DNA from: Streptomyces sp. MMG1533
GTDB lineage: Bacteria > Actinomycetota > Actinomycetes > Streptomycetales > Streptomycetaceae
Length of the DNA stretch: 64,000 nucleotides
NCBI RefSeq assembly: GCF_001279775.1
Contig: NZ_LGDG01000211.1
Coordinates: forward strand, 34,572 to 98,571
Reading direction: 5' to 3'
Shown here: in pieces, positions 34,335 to 42,413 of the stretch
Layout: every line of letters begins with the position of its first letter
Position numbering within the stretch: the stretch's first letter is position 1
Program-made: the position numbers and the translations under genes
The notes under the pieces: model-generated
Told to the model about the DNA's origin: nothing
Seen by the model: the letters and a program-made list of their open reading frames with translations, nothing else
Database searches by the model: none

Positions 34335-35759
34335 CTAGTCCGGCAGCGCCTTCCGCAGCGCCTCGTCCAGGCCTTGCGCGAGCTGGGCGTCGGTCGGCGG
34401 GCGGTCGCCGAACAAGGCGCCGAGCTGGGCGGTGAACGTCTGGGTGAACGCTCCGTACAGCGGGGTGCGCGGGCGCTGGACGGCACTTCGGAGCGCCGGG
34501 AGGAGGATGCGGCCGGCGTAGGCGGGGCGGCCGGCCTTGTCGCGGGGCATGCGGTCGGCACCCTCGCCGGTGGGGGAGGGCGAGGGGCTCGCCGCGGTGA
34601 GGGGGCACTTCACCGGGGCGCTGCCGTACGCCGATGCCCGCGTCGCCGCGAACCCCGCGTCCAGCAGACAGCGTTCGCTCTCCCTGCCGGTGAGGAAGCC
34701 GATCAGCTCGGCCGCCTTGCCCGCCCGCTGCGACGCGGCGGTCACCGCGAGGTTCTGGCCGCCGAGCACCGCCCGGCCGGGCAGCGGGGCCACGCCGAGC
34801 TGTTCGGCGGTGAAGGTCTGGTGCAGCGTGCGGTAGGCGTAGGGCCAGTGGCGCAGGAAGGCGGTGCGGCCGGCGGCGAAGTCGGCGAGTGAGGCGCCCT
34901 CGTCGGAGTGGACCGCGTCCTGGAGGGTGTACGGCTTACCGGTGCGCTGCCGGAGTTCGGCGATGCCCTCGGTCAACTGTTCGACGGTGGCGATGTAGCG
35001 GCCCTCGGCGTCGGTGAGCGCGAGGTCCGGCGTCGCGGACGCGAACGCCTCCACGGCGTTGACCGTGCGGCCCTCGTAGGGGGCGAGCTGGGTGGTCCAG
35101 CCCTGCTCATAGCCCTTGGGCGGTTTGTCCTCCAGCAACTGGATGGTGTCCTGGAGCCGTGCCCGGTCGACGCCCGTGCTCAGGTCGGTCTGCGTGATGC
35201 CCGCCGCGCGGAGGTGGTCGCGGCGGTAGTAGAGGAGTCCGACGTCGCTGTTGAACGGCACCGCGTACACCTTGCCGTCCCAACGGGCCGTGTCCGCGAC
35301 CGACTTGATGATGTCGTCGTCCAGCACCGCGTCGGGCAGCCCGCGCACGAGGCCGGCGGCGGCGAACTCCGGTACCCAGGTGACGTCCAGGTTGACGACG
35401 TCGTAGGCGGCGCTGCCGGACTGGAGGGCGCCGAGGAGCTGGCTGCGCTGTTCGTCGGCACTGCCCGGGAGCTCGACCAGGCGGGCGCGGTAGCCGGTGC
35501 CGGCCTTCTCCTGCTGCCGGTTCCAGGCGTCGATGAGCTGCTGACGGATGCCGTTCTTGCCGGTGACGTCCCGGCCGCTGGCGACGACGATGTCGCCGGG
35601 CACGTCGGCGGCGGGCTTCGCGGACTCCCCGGCGTCGCCGCCGGTGCACGCCGTGACCGCCGTGACCAGGAGGACGGTCAGCAGGGCCGCGAGGCGCGCT
35701 CCGGTGCCGCGGAGCGCCATCAGTCGTGCGGTGCCGCCGCGGGTGCCGCTTCCGGCCAT
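34335..35759 (-). CDS. Extracellular solute-binding lipoprotein linked to a caspase/VWA protein
   Basis: A 474-aa predicted lipoprotein of the family 1 solute-binding fold. The signal region (ARLAALLTVLLVTAVTAC, lipobox VTAC) follows an unusual 20-residue Arg/Gly-rich lead. The mature part carries GDIVVASGRDVTGKNGIRQQ, DAWNRQQEKAG, DVVNLDVTWVPEFAAAGLV and YAVPFNSDVGLLYYR, typical of ABC sugar-binding proteins. No permease or ATPase genes adjoin it. Its ATG overlaps the stop of the caspase-SBP-VWA gene (ATGA), so it belongs to that operon and may be a ligand sensor rather than a transporter subunit. Confidence 0.86.
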   Translation of the reverse strand: MAGSGTRGGTARLMALRGTGARLAALLTVLLVTAVTACTGGDAGESAKPAADVPGDIVVASGRDVTGKNGIRQQLIDAWNRQQEKAGTGYRARLVELPGSADEQRSQLLGALQSGSAAYDVVNLDVTWVPEFAAAGLVRGLPDAVLDDDIIKSVADTARWDGKVYAVPFNSDVGLLYYRRDHLRAAGITQTDLSTGVDRARLQDTIQLLEDKPPKGYEQGWTTQLAPYEGRTVNAVEAFASATPDLALTDAEGRYIATVEQLTEGIAELRQRTGKPYTLQDAVHSDEGASLADFAAGRTAFLRHWPYAYRTLHQTFTAEQLGVAPLPGRAVLGGQNLAVTAASQRAGKAAELIGFLTGRESERCLLDAGFAATRASAYGSAPVKCPLTAASPSPSPTGEGADRMPRDKAGRPAYAGRILLPALRSAVQRPRTPLYGAFTQTFTAQLGALFGDRPPTDAQLAQGLDEALRKALPD

Positions 35760-38389
35760 CAGTCCTCCCCCCTCCCCGCGCGCGCGACCTCGTCGGTCAG
35801 GCCCGCGCCGGGGTCCTCGTCGGCGTCCAGGCAGCGGCCGCCGCTCGCGGCGGAGATGCGGGCGGCCGGTTTGCCCGGGTCGCAGCCGCCGGTCTCCAGG
35901 GACACCATGGCCACCGGCACCTTCGCCGTCCGGGCCCTGTTCAGCACCTCGTCGAGGTCCGTGCCGGTCAGCCGGTCGTCGTCCTCGCCGTCGGTGATGT
36001 GCACGAGGAGACGGGGGCGTCCGGCCGGGCCGCGGGTGCTCAGGTCGTCGAGCGCGGCGAGCAGGGCCGCGTGCGGGTCGGCCTCGGCGTCCCGCACGCG
36101 GGCCGCGTCGACGGCGCGTTCGGCGTCCTTGCGGGTGTGACGGCCGAAGGGGAGCAGGGTCTCGTACGGGCGCTCGGCGCCGGACGTCCCGGACATCGCC
36201 CACACGCCGTACTCGTCCCCGCCCCCGAGCCCGCCCAGGGACTGCCTGAGCAGGCCGGGCCCGCCGCTGGGCCCCTCCCACAGGGAGGCCATCGAACCGG
36301 AGCTGTCCAGCAGGAACAGGACGCGGCCGGGACCGTGTGCGGCGCGGTAGCCGTCGAGCGCCTTCTTCATCTCGTCCCCTCCGGCGGTCTCGGTGAGCGG
36401 CGACGGCGCCGACAACACCCCGGTGGGGACCGGACCGTCGGCGTCCAGCAGGGGGTGCTCGCCGCTCGCGGAACGGAAGCCGTCCCGGGCGAACGCGGCC
36501 CGCCCTTCCTCACCGGTGAGCCAGGTGCGGAAGTCCTCGGCCGCCTCGTCCCGCGCCGCCTCGTCCCGGTCGGCGTCCTGCCAGCGGACCCGCACGAACG
36601 TGGGCTCCAGCCCCGGTACGTCGCCGGGGTAGTGGGCGACCCGGGGCGTCCGGGTCGCCCGGTCGCAGCCGACGCCGCTCCTCAACAGGAACTCTGGGAC
36701 CAGGGCGGCGGTGCCGTCGTCCACCGCGTCGTCGTCGGGCAGCGTGCACAGCAGGTCGGCGGCCGTGGGAGAGGGCGGCCCCGGCTGCGCGACCTTCAGT
36801 TCCGCCCCGCCCGGGTCGGCTCCGCCGGCGTACAGGCCGACGGTGGCGAGCAGCGCGGAGGCCGCGAACTCCGGGTCGGAGCGGCGCACTTCGGCATCCG
36901 CGTCGCGTTCGCGCAGGGCGGTGATCAGCAGGGACAGCGAGGGTTCGACACGGCCGTCCAGGTCGGCGGCGAGGGGCTTCGGGACGGCGAGCACGACCGG
37001 GGAGTACGCCAGCGGATCGTCGTCGGGGTCCAGGCGGGCCACGGCGTCCGTGTCCTGGGCGGCCTTGACCCGGGCGGCATCGGCGGCGGTGGCGGGGATC
37101 CAGACGTCCGGCTGCGGGCCGACGTCCCGCTGCGGGTTGGTGTCCTCGTCCCGGGGTTCCTGCCAGGCGTCCGACTGCCCGGCGAGTGCGGTGACCGCGT
37201 CGGCGGAACCCGCGCTGTAGACCGTGATGCCGCTGCGCCGGCAGCCGTCGCCGGTGGTGTTCTCGTCCGACGTCAGATAGGCCTCCGCCGCCGCGCTCAC
37301 CGTCGGTTCGAGGTCGGGGTCGGTCAGGACCCGCAGTTCGAGCGGCGGCGCGCAGGAGGACCGGCCGCCGTTGAGGGTGACGATGCTGTAGGAGCCGAAG
37401 CCCACGGCGACGAGGGCGACGGCGAGGACGAGGGTGACGCGAAGGCCGGGGCGGCCGGCGGCCCACAGGCGGCGGTAGGCGCGGGTGACGGCGGTGGCGC
37501 CGCTGTGGAGAGGGTCGAGGACGGCTGCCGCGGCGGTGCGCAGACGGGAGGGGCGCTGATCCCGTTCGTCGCCGGGCTGCTCGCGCGGACCCCGCTGCCC
37601 TCCGGAGGGCCACGGTCCCGCCCCGCCCATCGCCCACCGAACCGACGGAGCCGACCGCGCGGACAACAGGACGTCCTCACCCGGCTCCGTCCTGCTCTGC
37701 GGCTCCCACGGCTCCTCTCGCATCGTCTTGTGCCCCGCTGCCGCCATCCGGTCCCGGAGCCGGTCCGCGAGTTCCTGGAAGCCCAACTCCTCATCCTGCT
37801 CCAGGATTTGTACGAGCTCCCCGGTGAACGGCGTCGGTGCCGCGCCGTCCCCCGCGTCGGTGCGGTGGTTGGCCTGCACGCTCATCAGCAGCAGCACGCG
37901 CCGCTTGTCGCGGAAGGTCTCCCAGATCCACGCGGCGTTGCCGGCGAAGCAGCAGTCGAGGACCACCACGATCCGCTCGGCCGGACCGGCGGCGAGCACG
38001 GTCAGGGCGGTCGTGAACACCTCCGCGCCGGGGAAGACCGCGTGCCCGCCCGCGACCACGCTCGCGTTGCGCATCTGCAGGAACAGCTCGTCGCCCGCGC
38101 TGGGGATGGCACCGTGCCCCGTGAAGTACAGGAACAGCAGCCCCTCGGCCTCCCCGGCGGTCCTGCGCAGGGCGTGGTCGAAGTCGTCCAGGGACGGCGA
38201 GCGGGCCACCGTGATCTCGTGCTCGCCGAAGACCCGGCCCCGCAGCAGCGCGTCCCGGAGCCGGTTCAGGTTGTGCTTGACGGCGGGTAGGTCGCCGGGC
38301 ACGCCGTGCGGCGGCTTCGTGAGGTCGTACTCGGAGACCCCCACCAGCAGCGCCCGGTTCACCCGTCCACGCGGGTCGAAGCGGGTCAC
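35759..38389 (-). CDS. Caspase-like / TM / solute-binding-like / VWA fusion protein
   Basis: An 876-aa protein with four parts. A caspase-fold peptidase (about 10-225) has His92 in YFTGHGAIPS and Cys147 in VVLDCCFAG, so it looks active. A Pro/Arg-rich linker leads to one TM helix (about 316-337, LVLAVALVAVGFGSYSIV). Outside lies a periplasmic-binding-like domain (LELRVLTDPDLEPTVSAAAE, DVWIPATAADAARV), then a VWA domain from about 690 with MIDAS DSSGSMAS and HITDGEDDD. GTG 38389 is preferred (AGG 7 bases upstream). Topology puts the peptidase in the cytosol and the ligand domains outside: a possible outside-in trigger for a death-type protease. Confidence 0.85.
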   Translation of the reverse strand: MTRFDPRGRVNRALLVGVSEYDLTKPPHGVPGDLPAVKHNLNRLRDALLRGRVFGEHEITVARSPSLDDFDHALRRTAGEAEGLLFLYFTGHGAIPSAGDELFLQMRNASVVAGGHAVFPGAEVFTTALTVLAAGPAERIVVVLDCCFAGNAAWIWETFRDKRRVLLLMSVQANHRTDAGDGAAPTPFTGELVQILEQDEELGFQELADRLRDRMAAAGHKTMREEPWEPQSRTEPGEDVLLSARSAPSVRWAMGGAGPWPSGGQRGPREQPGDERDQRPSRLRTAAAAVLDPLHSGATAVTRAYRRLWAAGRPGLRVTLVLAVALVAVGFGSYSIVTLNGGRSSCAPPLELRVLTDPDLEPTVSAAAEAYLTSDENTTGDGCRRSGITVYSAGSADAVTALAGQSDAWQEPRDEDTNPQRDVGPQPDVWIPATAADAARVKAAQDTDAVARLDPDDDPLAYSPVVLAVPKPLAADLDGRVEPSLSLLITALRERDADAEVRRSDPEFAASALLATVGLYAGGADPGGAELKVAQPGPPSPTAADLLCTLPDDDAVDDGTAALVPEFLLRSGVGCDRATRTPRVAHYPGDVPGLEPTFVRVRWQDADRDEAARDEAAEDFRTWLTGEEGRAAFARDGFRSASGEHPLLDADGPVPTGVLSAPSPLTETAGGDEMKKALDGYRAAHGPGRVLFLLDSSGSMASLWEGPSGGPGLLRQSLGGLGGGDEYGVWAMSGTSGAERPYETLLPFGRHTRKDAERAVDAARVRDAEADPHAALLAALDDLSTRGPAGRPRLLVHITDGEDDDRLTGTDLDEVLNRARTAKVPVAMVSLETGGCDPGKPAARISAASGGRCLDADEDPGAGLTDEVARAGRGED

Positions 38390-38393
38390 CGGC

Positions 38394-38738
38394 CTACCTG
38401 TCGTCGAGGTCCACGGTGTCGACACGACCCTCGGGCGGATCGCCGTCCTCGACCTCTCTGCGGTTGGCCCGCCAGGCCTCCACGGACTGCTTGACCTGCG
38501 TCAGCAGCTCCTTGAAGACGGTGGCCGCGCCCGCCCCGACGACGGCGACGACGATGTCCATGCCGACGCCCATCGGGGCACCGGGCTCGTCCGCCTTGCG
38601 CTGCTCGTGAATCTGCAGCCGGCCGGCCCGCACCAGTTCGTCGAGTGGCTTCTCCCGCTCCAGCCACTTGCGCAGAGCGCCGACGTCACTCTCGCTCGCG
38701 GTCCCGTCCAGCCGAACGCGTATGCCTTGGTTGGCCAC
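38394..38738 (-). CDS. EACC1-like effector-associated small membrane protein
   Basis: A 114-aa protein with a beta-rich N-terminus (GIRVRLDGTASESDVGALRK, WLEREKPLDELV), one hydrophobic segment (GVGMDIVVAVVGAGAATVFK) and a short helical tail (LLTQVKQSVEAWRANRR). This is the layout of EACC1, the constant component found beside caspase, trypsin and NTPase effectors in actinobacterial conflict systems. It lies four bases upstream of the caspase fusion. GTG 38738 has GAGGGGG five bases upstream; ATG 38756 would add six residues. Assignment rests on length, layout and partner; function in any system is not established. Confidence 0.78.
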   Translation of the reverse strand: MANQGIRVRLDGTASESDVGALRKWLEREKPLDELVRAGRLQIHEQRKADEPGAPMGVGMDIVVAVVGAGAATVFKELLTQVKQSVEAWRANRREVEDGDPPEGRVDTVDLDDR

Positions 38739-38814
38739 TCCATCCCCCTCAGCCATAACTCACCATCATGGCACCGTGGTTGGAGTCAGGGGAGGGGTCG
38801 GCGGGGTCGCATGT

Positions 38815-40002
38815 TCACGAGCTGAGCGTCTGCAGCTGGCTCAGTTGCCGCTGGATGTGGTCCAGGGCGCCCTCGCGGCGTCCCGGTACCCGGGCCCGCA
38901 GGCCGGCCAGCTCGGCCCCGAGTTCACGGGCCGGTGCCGGGTCGCCGATCTGCCCCCACTGGTGGTGGGCCCGGTCCACGGCCGCCTCCACTGCGGGCGC
39001 GTCCACCGCCTGCCCGGCGCCGAGCCGGGCCGACGCCACCGCCAGCCACGTCCGGCAACTGCGCACCGGATCCCCCGCGAACATCGCCAGATCCGCCCGG
39101 ACCTCGGCCCAGTGCAGGGCCTGCTCGGAGGCCCTGCCGTGGGCCCGTACGGCGGCCTGCTCGTGCTCGGCGGCGAGGGCGTCGGCGGCGTCGTGACGGC
39201 CGTCCTGGACGGCGGTGGTGATGGCGACGTGGGGGTCGTCGGGCTGCTCCTGACGCGGGCCGACGACGTCGACTCGACGCCGTTCGGCTGTGTTCGGCCC
39301 CTCCGGCACCTGAGGACGAGGCCGTTCAGGCCGATACGGGGGCCTGGGGGCGGGGCCCTCGGGAACGGCGGCGCCGGGCACCCCCAGCACGAGGTCCCCG
39401 TACCCGTCGCTTCCCAGCCGGGCCAACGCCTGCTCATGCAACTGCTCCACCGGCGGACGCCAGCCGCTGCGCAGGATCGTCGCGATCGCCTTCATGTACG
39501 CCGGCGCGGCCACCGTCCGCCGGGACGACGGCGGGGGCGCGATACGGCCGTACACCGCGCTGCTGCGGCCGGAGTCGAGCGGGTGGGCGCGCAACCAGGC
39601 CCAGGTCTCCGCGTCCGCGTGCAGATCGAGCAGCAGGGTCGTGGTCCCCGGCGTGCGCAGGCGCAGTTCCTCGCGGATCCAGTGCCAGGGGAAGCCGGTG
39701 TAGCGGACGGTCGCCGAGGTGGTGCGGGCCAGCGCGAGGTGGGGCAGGTGCTGGCGGCGGTCGAGCAGGAGCTGGCCGGTGACGAAGACGGTCAGCGGGC
39801 CGGGGGCCGTCGCGGCGGCCCGCAGCCGGGTCAGGACGGCCTGGGGTTCCAGCGGGTCGGCGAGCTCGACGACGTTGGCGGTGTCGGTGCCGGACAGCAC
39901 GGCGGGCGGCACGGCCGCGAGCACGGGGAGCACGGACGCCGCGTCCACCAGACAGCCCTTGCCCACCGGCGATGCGGCGAGCAGTAGCACGGTTCCCGGC
40001 AT
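38815..40002 (-). CDS. Caspase/CHAT-like scaffold lacking catalytic residues
   Basis: A 395-aa soluble protein, first gene of the conflict-type operon. Its N-terminal half (1-165) follows the caspase strand order: VLLLAASPVGKGCLVDAASV, LTVFVTGQLLLD where caspases have a GHG, and TTTLLLDLHADAETW where they have DCC. If this alignment is right both catalytic residues are gone. A Pro/Arg-rich linker (about 215-250) leads to a C-terminal helical region resembling TPR repeats (DAADALAAEHEQAAVRAHGR, AVDRAHHQWGQIGD). ATG start with GGGGAGGG seven bases upstream. It may be an adaptor or regulator for the active caspase. Confidence 0.7.
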   Translation of the reverse strand: MPGTVLLLAASPVGKGCLVDAASVLPVLAAVPPAVLSGTDTANVVELADPLEPQAVLTRLRAAATAPGPLTVFVTGQLLLDRRQHLPHLALARTTSATVRYTGFPWHWIREELRLRTPGTTTLLLDLHADAETWAWLRAHPLDSGRSSAVYGRIAPPPSSRRTVAAPAYMKAIATILRSGWRPPVEQLHEQALARLGSDGYGDLVLGVPGAAVPEGPAPRPPYRPERPRPQVPEGPNTAERRRVDVVGPRQEQPDDPHVAITTAVQDGRHDAADALAAEHEQAAVRAHGRASEQALHWAEVRADLAMFAGDPVRSCRTWLAVASARLGAGQAVDAPAVEAAVDRAHHQWGQIGDPAPARELGAELAGLRARVPGRREGALDHIQRQLSQLQTLSS

Positions 40003-40206
40003 CGGTCCCTCCCCGTCCCCCGTCGATCACTTACGGCAGCACCGTAACCGCTGCGGGTGCAAAGGTGGGCCTCAGGACTGCAAACGAGCCTGCCCCGGCG
40101 CCCCGCCGAAGGCGCCTGGGCACCGGAAACCCCTGTCCGCCGACTTGCCAGGGCCTGTCCCCAGGTGTGCTCTGGAAGGCGGGGGCGAGGAGAGAGGAGT
40201 GCTCTC

Positions 40207-40683
40207 ATGGCTCAGGCGGCACCCAGGCCCGGCGGAATGCGCGGCATGCACCGTCGTCCGGCCCGGCGAGGCATGACCCGGCCGACCCGCACACCGGACC
40301 TGTTCAGCGAGCGGGTCCACACGGTGGCGAGGTACGCGATCCCCGTCGTACTGGGACTCGTCTACGGCTACTGGGCCGCGGCCAACCGGCGCGACGGCGG
40401 GCCCATCACCGGCTGGAACGTCCTGTTCGGCTTCGTCACCGCGATCGCGTTCATCGTGCTGTGCCTCGCCGTGGCGACGTTCGCCCCGCGTCTGAAGCGG
40501 GAGCTGCACTCGCTGACGAAGTCCGGCTTCGCCGGAGCGGCCTTCGGCTTCCTGTACGGCCAGACCGGCGCGAGCGTCCTGCGGTCGGCGGTCATGGGAC
40601 TGGTGGTCGCGGCGGCCATCTTCGCCGTGTTCTTCTACCGCTACTACACGCGCGAGGACGCGGAGGGAAACCGCATCCGCTGA
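40207..40683 (+). CDS. Four-helix membrane protein
   Basis: A 158-aa protein: a basic N-terminal tail (about 1-40, rich in Arg and Pro: GMRGMHRRPARRGMTRPT) and four membrane helices (ARYAIPVVLGLVYGYWAA, VLFGFVTAIAFIVLCLAVAT, a short one in SGFAGAAFGFLYGQ and VMGLVVAAAIFAVFFYRYY). GAGAGGAG lies nine bases before the ATG. The family is common in streptomycetes but has no known function. It sits divergently from the conflict-type operon. Confidence 0.7.
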   Translation: MAQAAPRPGGMRGMHRRPARRGMTRPTRTPDLFSERVHTVARYAIPVVLGLVYGYWAAANRRDGGPITGWNVLFGFVTAIAFIVLCLAVATFAPRLKRELHSLTKSGFAGAAFGFLYGQTGASVLRSAVMGLVVAAAIFAVFFYRYYTREDAEGNRIR

Positions 40684-40700
40684 ACGGCACAGCTGAACGG

Positions 40701-40735
40701 CACAGGGGCCCCGGTCGGTAGCCGGGGCCCCTGTG
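40701..40735. terminator. Bidirectional terminator
   Basis: Perfect 14-base arms CACAGGGGCCCCGG (40701-40714) and CCGGGGCCCCTGTG (40722-40735) around TCGGTAG, between two convergent genes. It can end both transcripts. Confidence 0.9.
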
Positions 40736-40760
40736 TCTCCTTCATCCCTCATCCCTCCAC

Positions 40761-41336
40761 TCACCGGACGACCGGAAGCCACTCCCAGCCGCCCGACGAG
40801 GATCCGGCCGCGCTCCAGCTCCATGAGCCCGAGGCGCTCCAGGAGCCGGAACCGGAGACACTCCAGGAACCCGAACTCGACACGGCCCAGGACTCGTTCC
40901 AACTGGGGTCGTTCCAGTCGGGGTTGGCCCAGGCGTCGTTCTTCCATTCCGGGCACGGGTCCGAACAGGTCGGCACCCAGCGCCCGCCGGTGTCCACGAA
41001 GTCGGCACTCACCCAGCCCTGGGCGCCGACGAACCAGTACCAGTACGCATTGCCGTTGACGCTCTGGCCGCGGACCTTGCACTCGACACGGTCCTGGCTG
41101 CCGGGCGAGAGCCGGTCGACGACTGCTGAGTGGGTGGTGGGCGCCGCTCTCACGTTCAGGGCGGTACCGGAGACGATGGTGCCCCAGATCGGACCGCCGG
41201 ATCCGCCGCTGCCGTGTCCGTCGGCGTAGGTCGGCGGGGTCGCGGCTGCTGCCGTGGTTCCCGCCGCCGCGACGGCGAAGGTGCCGCCGCTGAGCAGGAT
41301 CGCGGCCAGGGTCCGCAGGGCCGGAGTGGTGCGCAT
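40761..41336 (-). CDS. Secreted SH3-domain protein with Trp/Ser-rich tail
   Basis: A 191-aa exported protein. Signal peptide 1-33 (LAAILLSGGTFAVAAAGTTA, AAA cleavage). A bacterial SH3 domain (about 53-115) has SGTALNVRAAPTTHSAVVDR and YWYWFVGAQGWVSADFVDTG, a fold that often binds cell-wall peptides. The tail (about 130-185) is a low-complexity run of Ser, Gly and Trp spaced every four to six residues (SWAVSSSGSWSVSGSGSWSA). AAGGAGG lies eight bases before the ATG. Tail function is unknown; it could bind carbohydrate or aggregate. Confidence 0.8.
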   Translation of the reverse strand: MRTTPALRTLAAILLSGGTFAVAAAGTTAAAATPPTYADGHGSGGSGGPIWGTIVSGTALNVRAAPTTHSAVVDRLSPGSQDRVECKVRGQSVNGNAYWYWFVGAQGWVSADFVDTGGRWVPTCSDPCPEWKNDAWANPDWNDPSWNESWAVSSSGSWSVSGSGSWSASGSWSWSAAGSSSGGWEWLPVVR

Positions 41337-41516
41337 GAATCGGCCTCCTTCTCCCCAGATCCAGGAAACACCCGTTCGGGTGAACCCTCCACCGGAGAGC
41401 GGAATCCCCAGTTCCGCCAAGGCTTGCGGCCGCCCGGTTCCCGTTCGGCTTGCCCCGTGCGCCCATATGCAGTCACGCCGCTCGCACCCCCGCCCCCGCC
41501 CGTCTTGCCTGGAAGG

Positions 41517-42413
41517 GTGCCCACACGACTCCGGAACGCCCTGTCGGCCGTACTCATCGCCCTGGCCTGTCTGCTCGTGCCGTTCGGCGCGCTGGCGGCC
41601 TGGGTGGCGTACGGGCTCGCCGACACGAACCGGTACGTCACCACCTTGGCGCCGCTCGCCGCCGACCCGGACGTGTGCGACGCGATCGCGGACACCGTCG
41701 GCTCCGGAATCGTGCAAGAGGCCGGCGTCGGCGGGCAGATGCGCCCCTTCGTCCGGGACGCGGTGCGCTCGTTCACCCGGACCGAGGCCTTCCGCACGGC
41801 CTGGGACGCGGGCAACCGAGCTGTGCACGACGCGGTGTTGAGCGCGCTGCGGGGCGGCGGCGAGGGCGCGGTGACGGTGGACCTCGCGCCGGTCGCCGCC
41901 GAGGTGAAGGACCGACTGACCGCGGACCACGTGCCGTTGGCGTACCGCATCCCGGTCAGGCACACCGAGGTCCCGGTGCTCCCGGCCGAGGACCTGACCC
42001 GGCTCCGGAAGGGGTTCCACGTGCTCGACGTCGCCGGTTTCTGGCTGCCCGTCACGGCGGCCGTGCTCGCGGTCGCCGGGATCGCCGTCGCCGCCTGCCG
42101 CCGCCGCGCGGTCACCGCGACCGCCCTCGGCACGGCCCTGGGCGGCGCCCTCCTCGGCCTCGCGGTCGCCGTCGGCCGCCGGCTCACCCTCGCCGACCTG
42201 CCCGACCCGGCCCACCAGCCGGCCGCGGGCGCGATCTACGACGCCCTCACCGCCACCCTGCGCACGGTCTCCTGGCTGCTGGTCGCCGTCGGTGTGACGG
42301 TGGCCCTGACCTGCTGGCTCATCGGCCGGTACGGCCATCTCGTGCGACGTCCGCCAGCGTCCGCAGCGCCCGCCGCAGATCCCCCACAGCAGCCGACGCG
42401 AGCCCGAGCCTGA
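41517..42413 (+). CDS. Membrane protein with extracytoplasmic domain, unknown function
   Basis: A 298-aa protein with one N-terminal helix (LSAVLIALACLLVPFGALAA), an external domain of about 150 residues (YVTTLAPLAADPDVCDAIAD, AVRSFTRTEAFRTAWDAGNR) and three C-terminal helices (FWLPVTAAVLAVAGIAVAA, LGGALLGLAVAVG, VSWLLVAVGVTVALTCWLIG). The pattern fits streptomycete integral membrane proteins without an assigned role. GTG 41517 has GGAAG directly before it, so spacing is poor and the start is uncertain. Its last 95 bases overlap the end of the convergent MocR gene. Confidence 0.7.
   Translation: MPTRLRNALSAVLIALACLLVPFGALAAWVAYGLADTNRYVTTLAPLAADPDVCDAIADTVGSGIVQEAGVGGQMRPFVRDAVRSFTRTEAFRTAWDAGNRAVHDAVLSALRGGGEGAVTVDLAPVAAEVKDRLTADHVPLAYRIPVRHTEVPVLPAEDLTRLRKGFHVLDVAGFWLPVTAAVLAVAGIAVAACRRRAVTATALGTALGGALLGLAVAVGRRLTLADLPDPAHQPAAGAIYDALTATLRTVSWLLVAVGVTVALTCWLIGRYGHLVRRPPASAAPAADPPQQPTRARA

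Noticed and set aside
34335..35759. Sugar ABC transporter operon
   Set aside because: The solute-binding protein has no permease or ATPase neighbour and is coupled to the caspase fusion gene instead.
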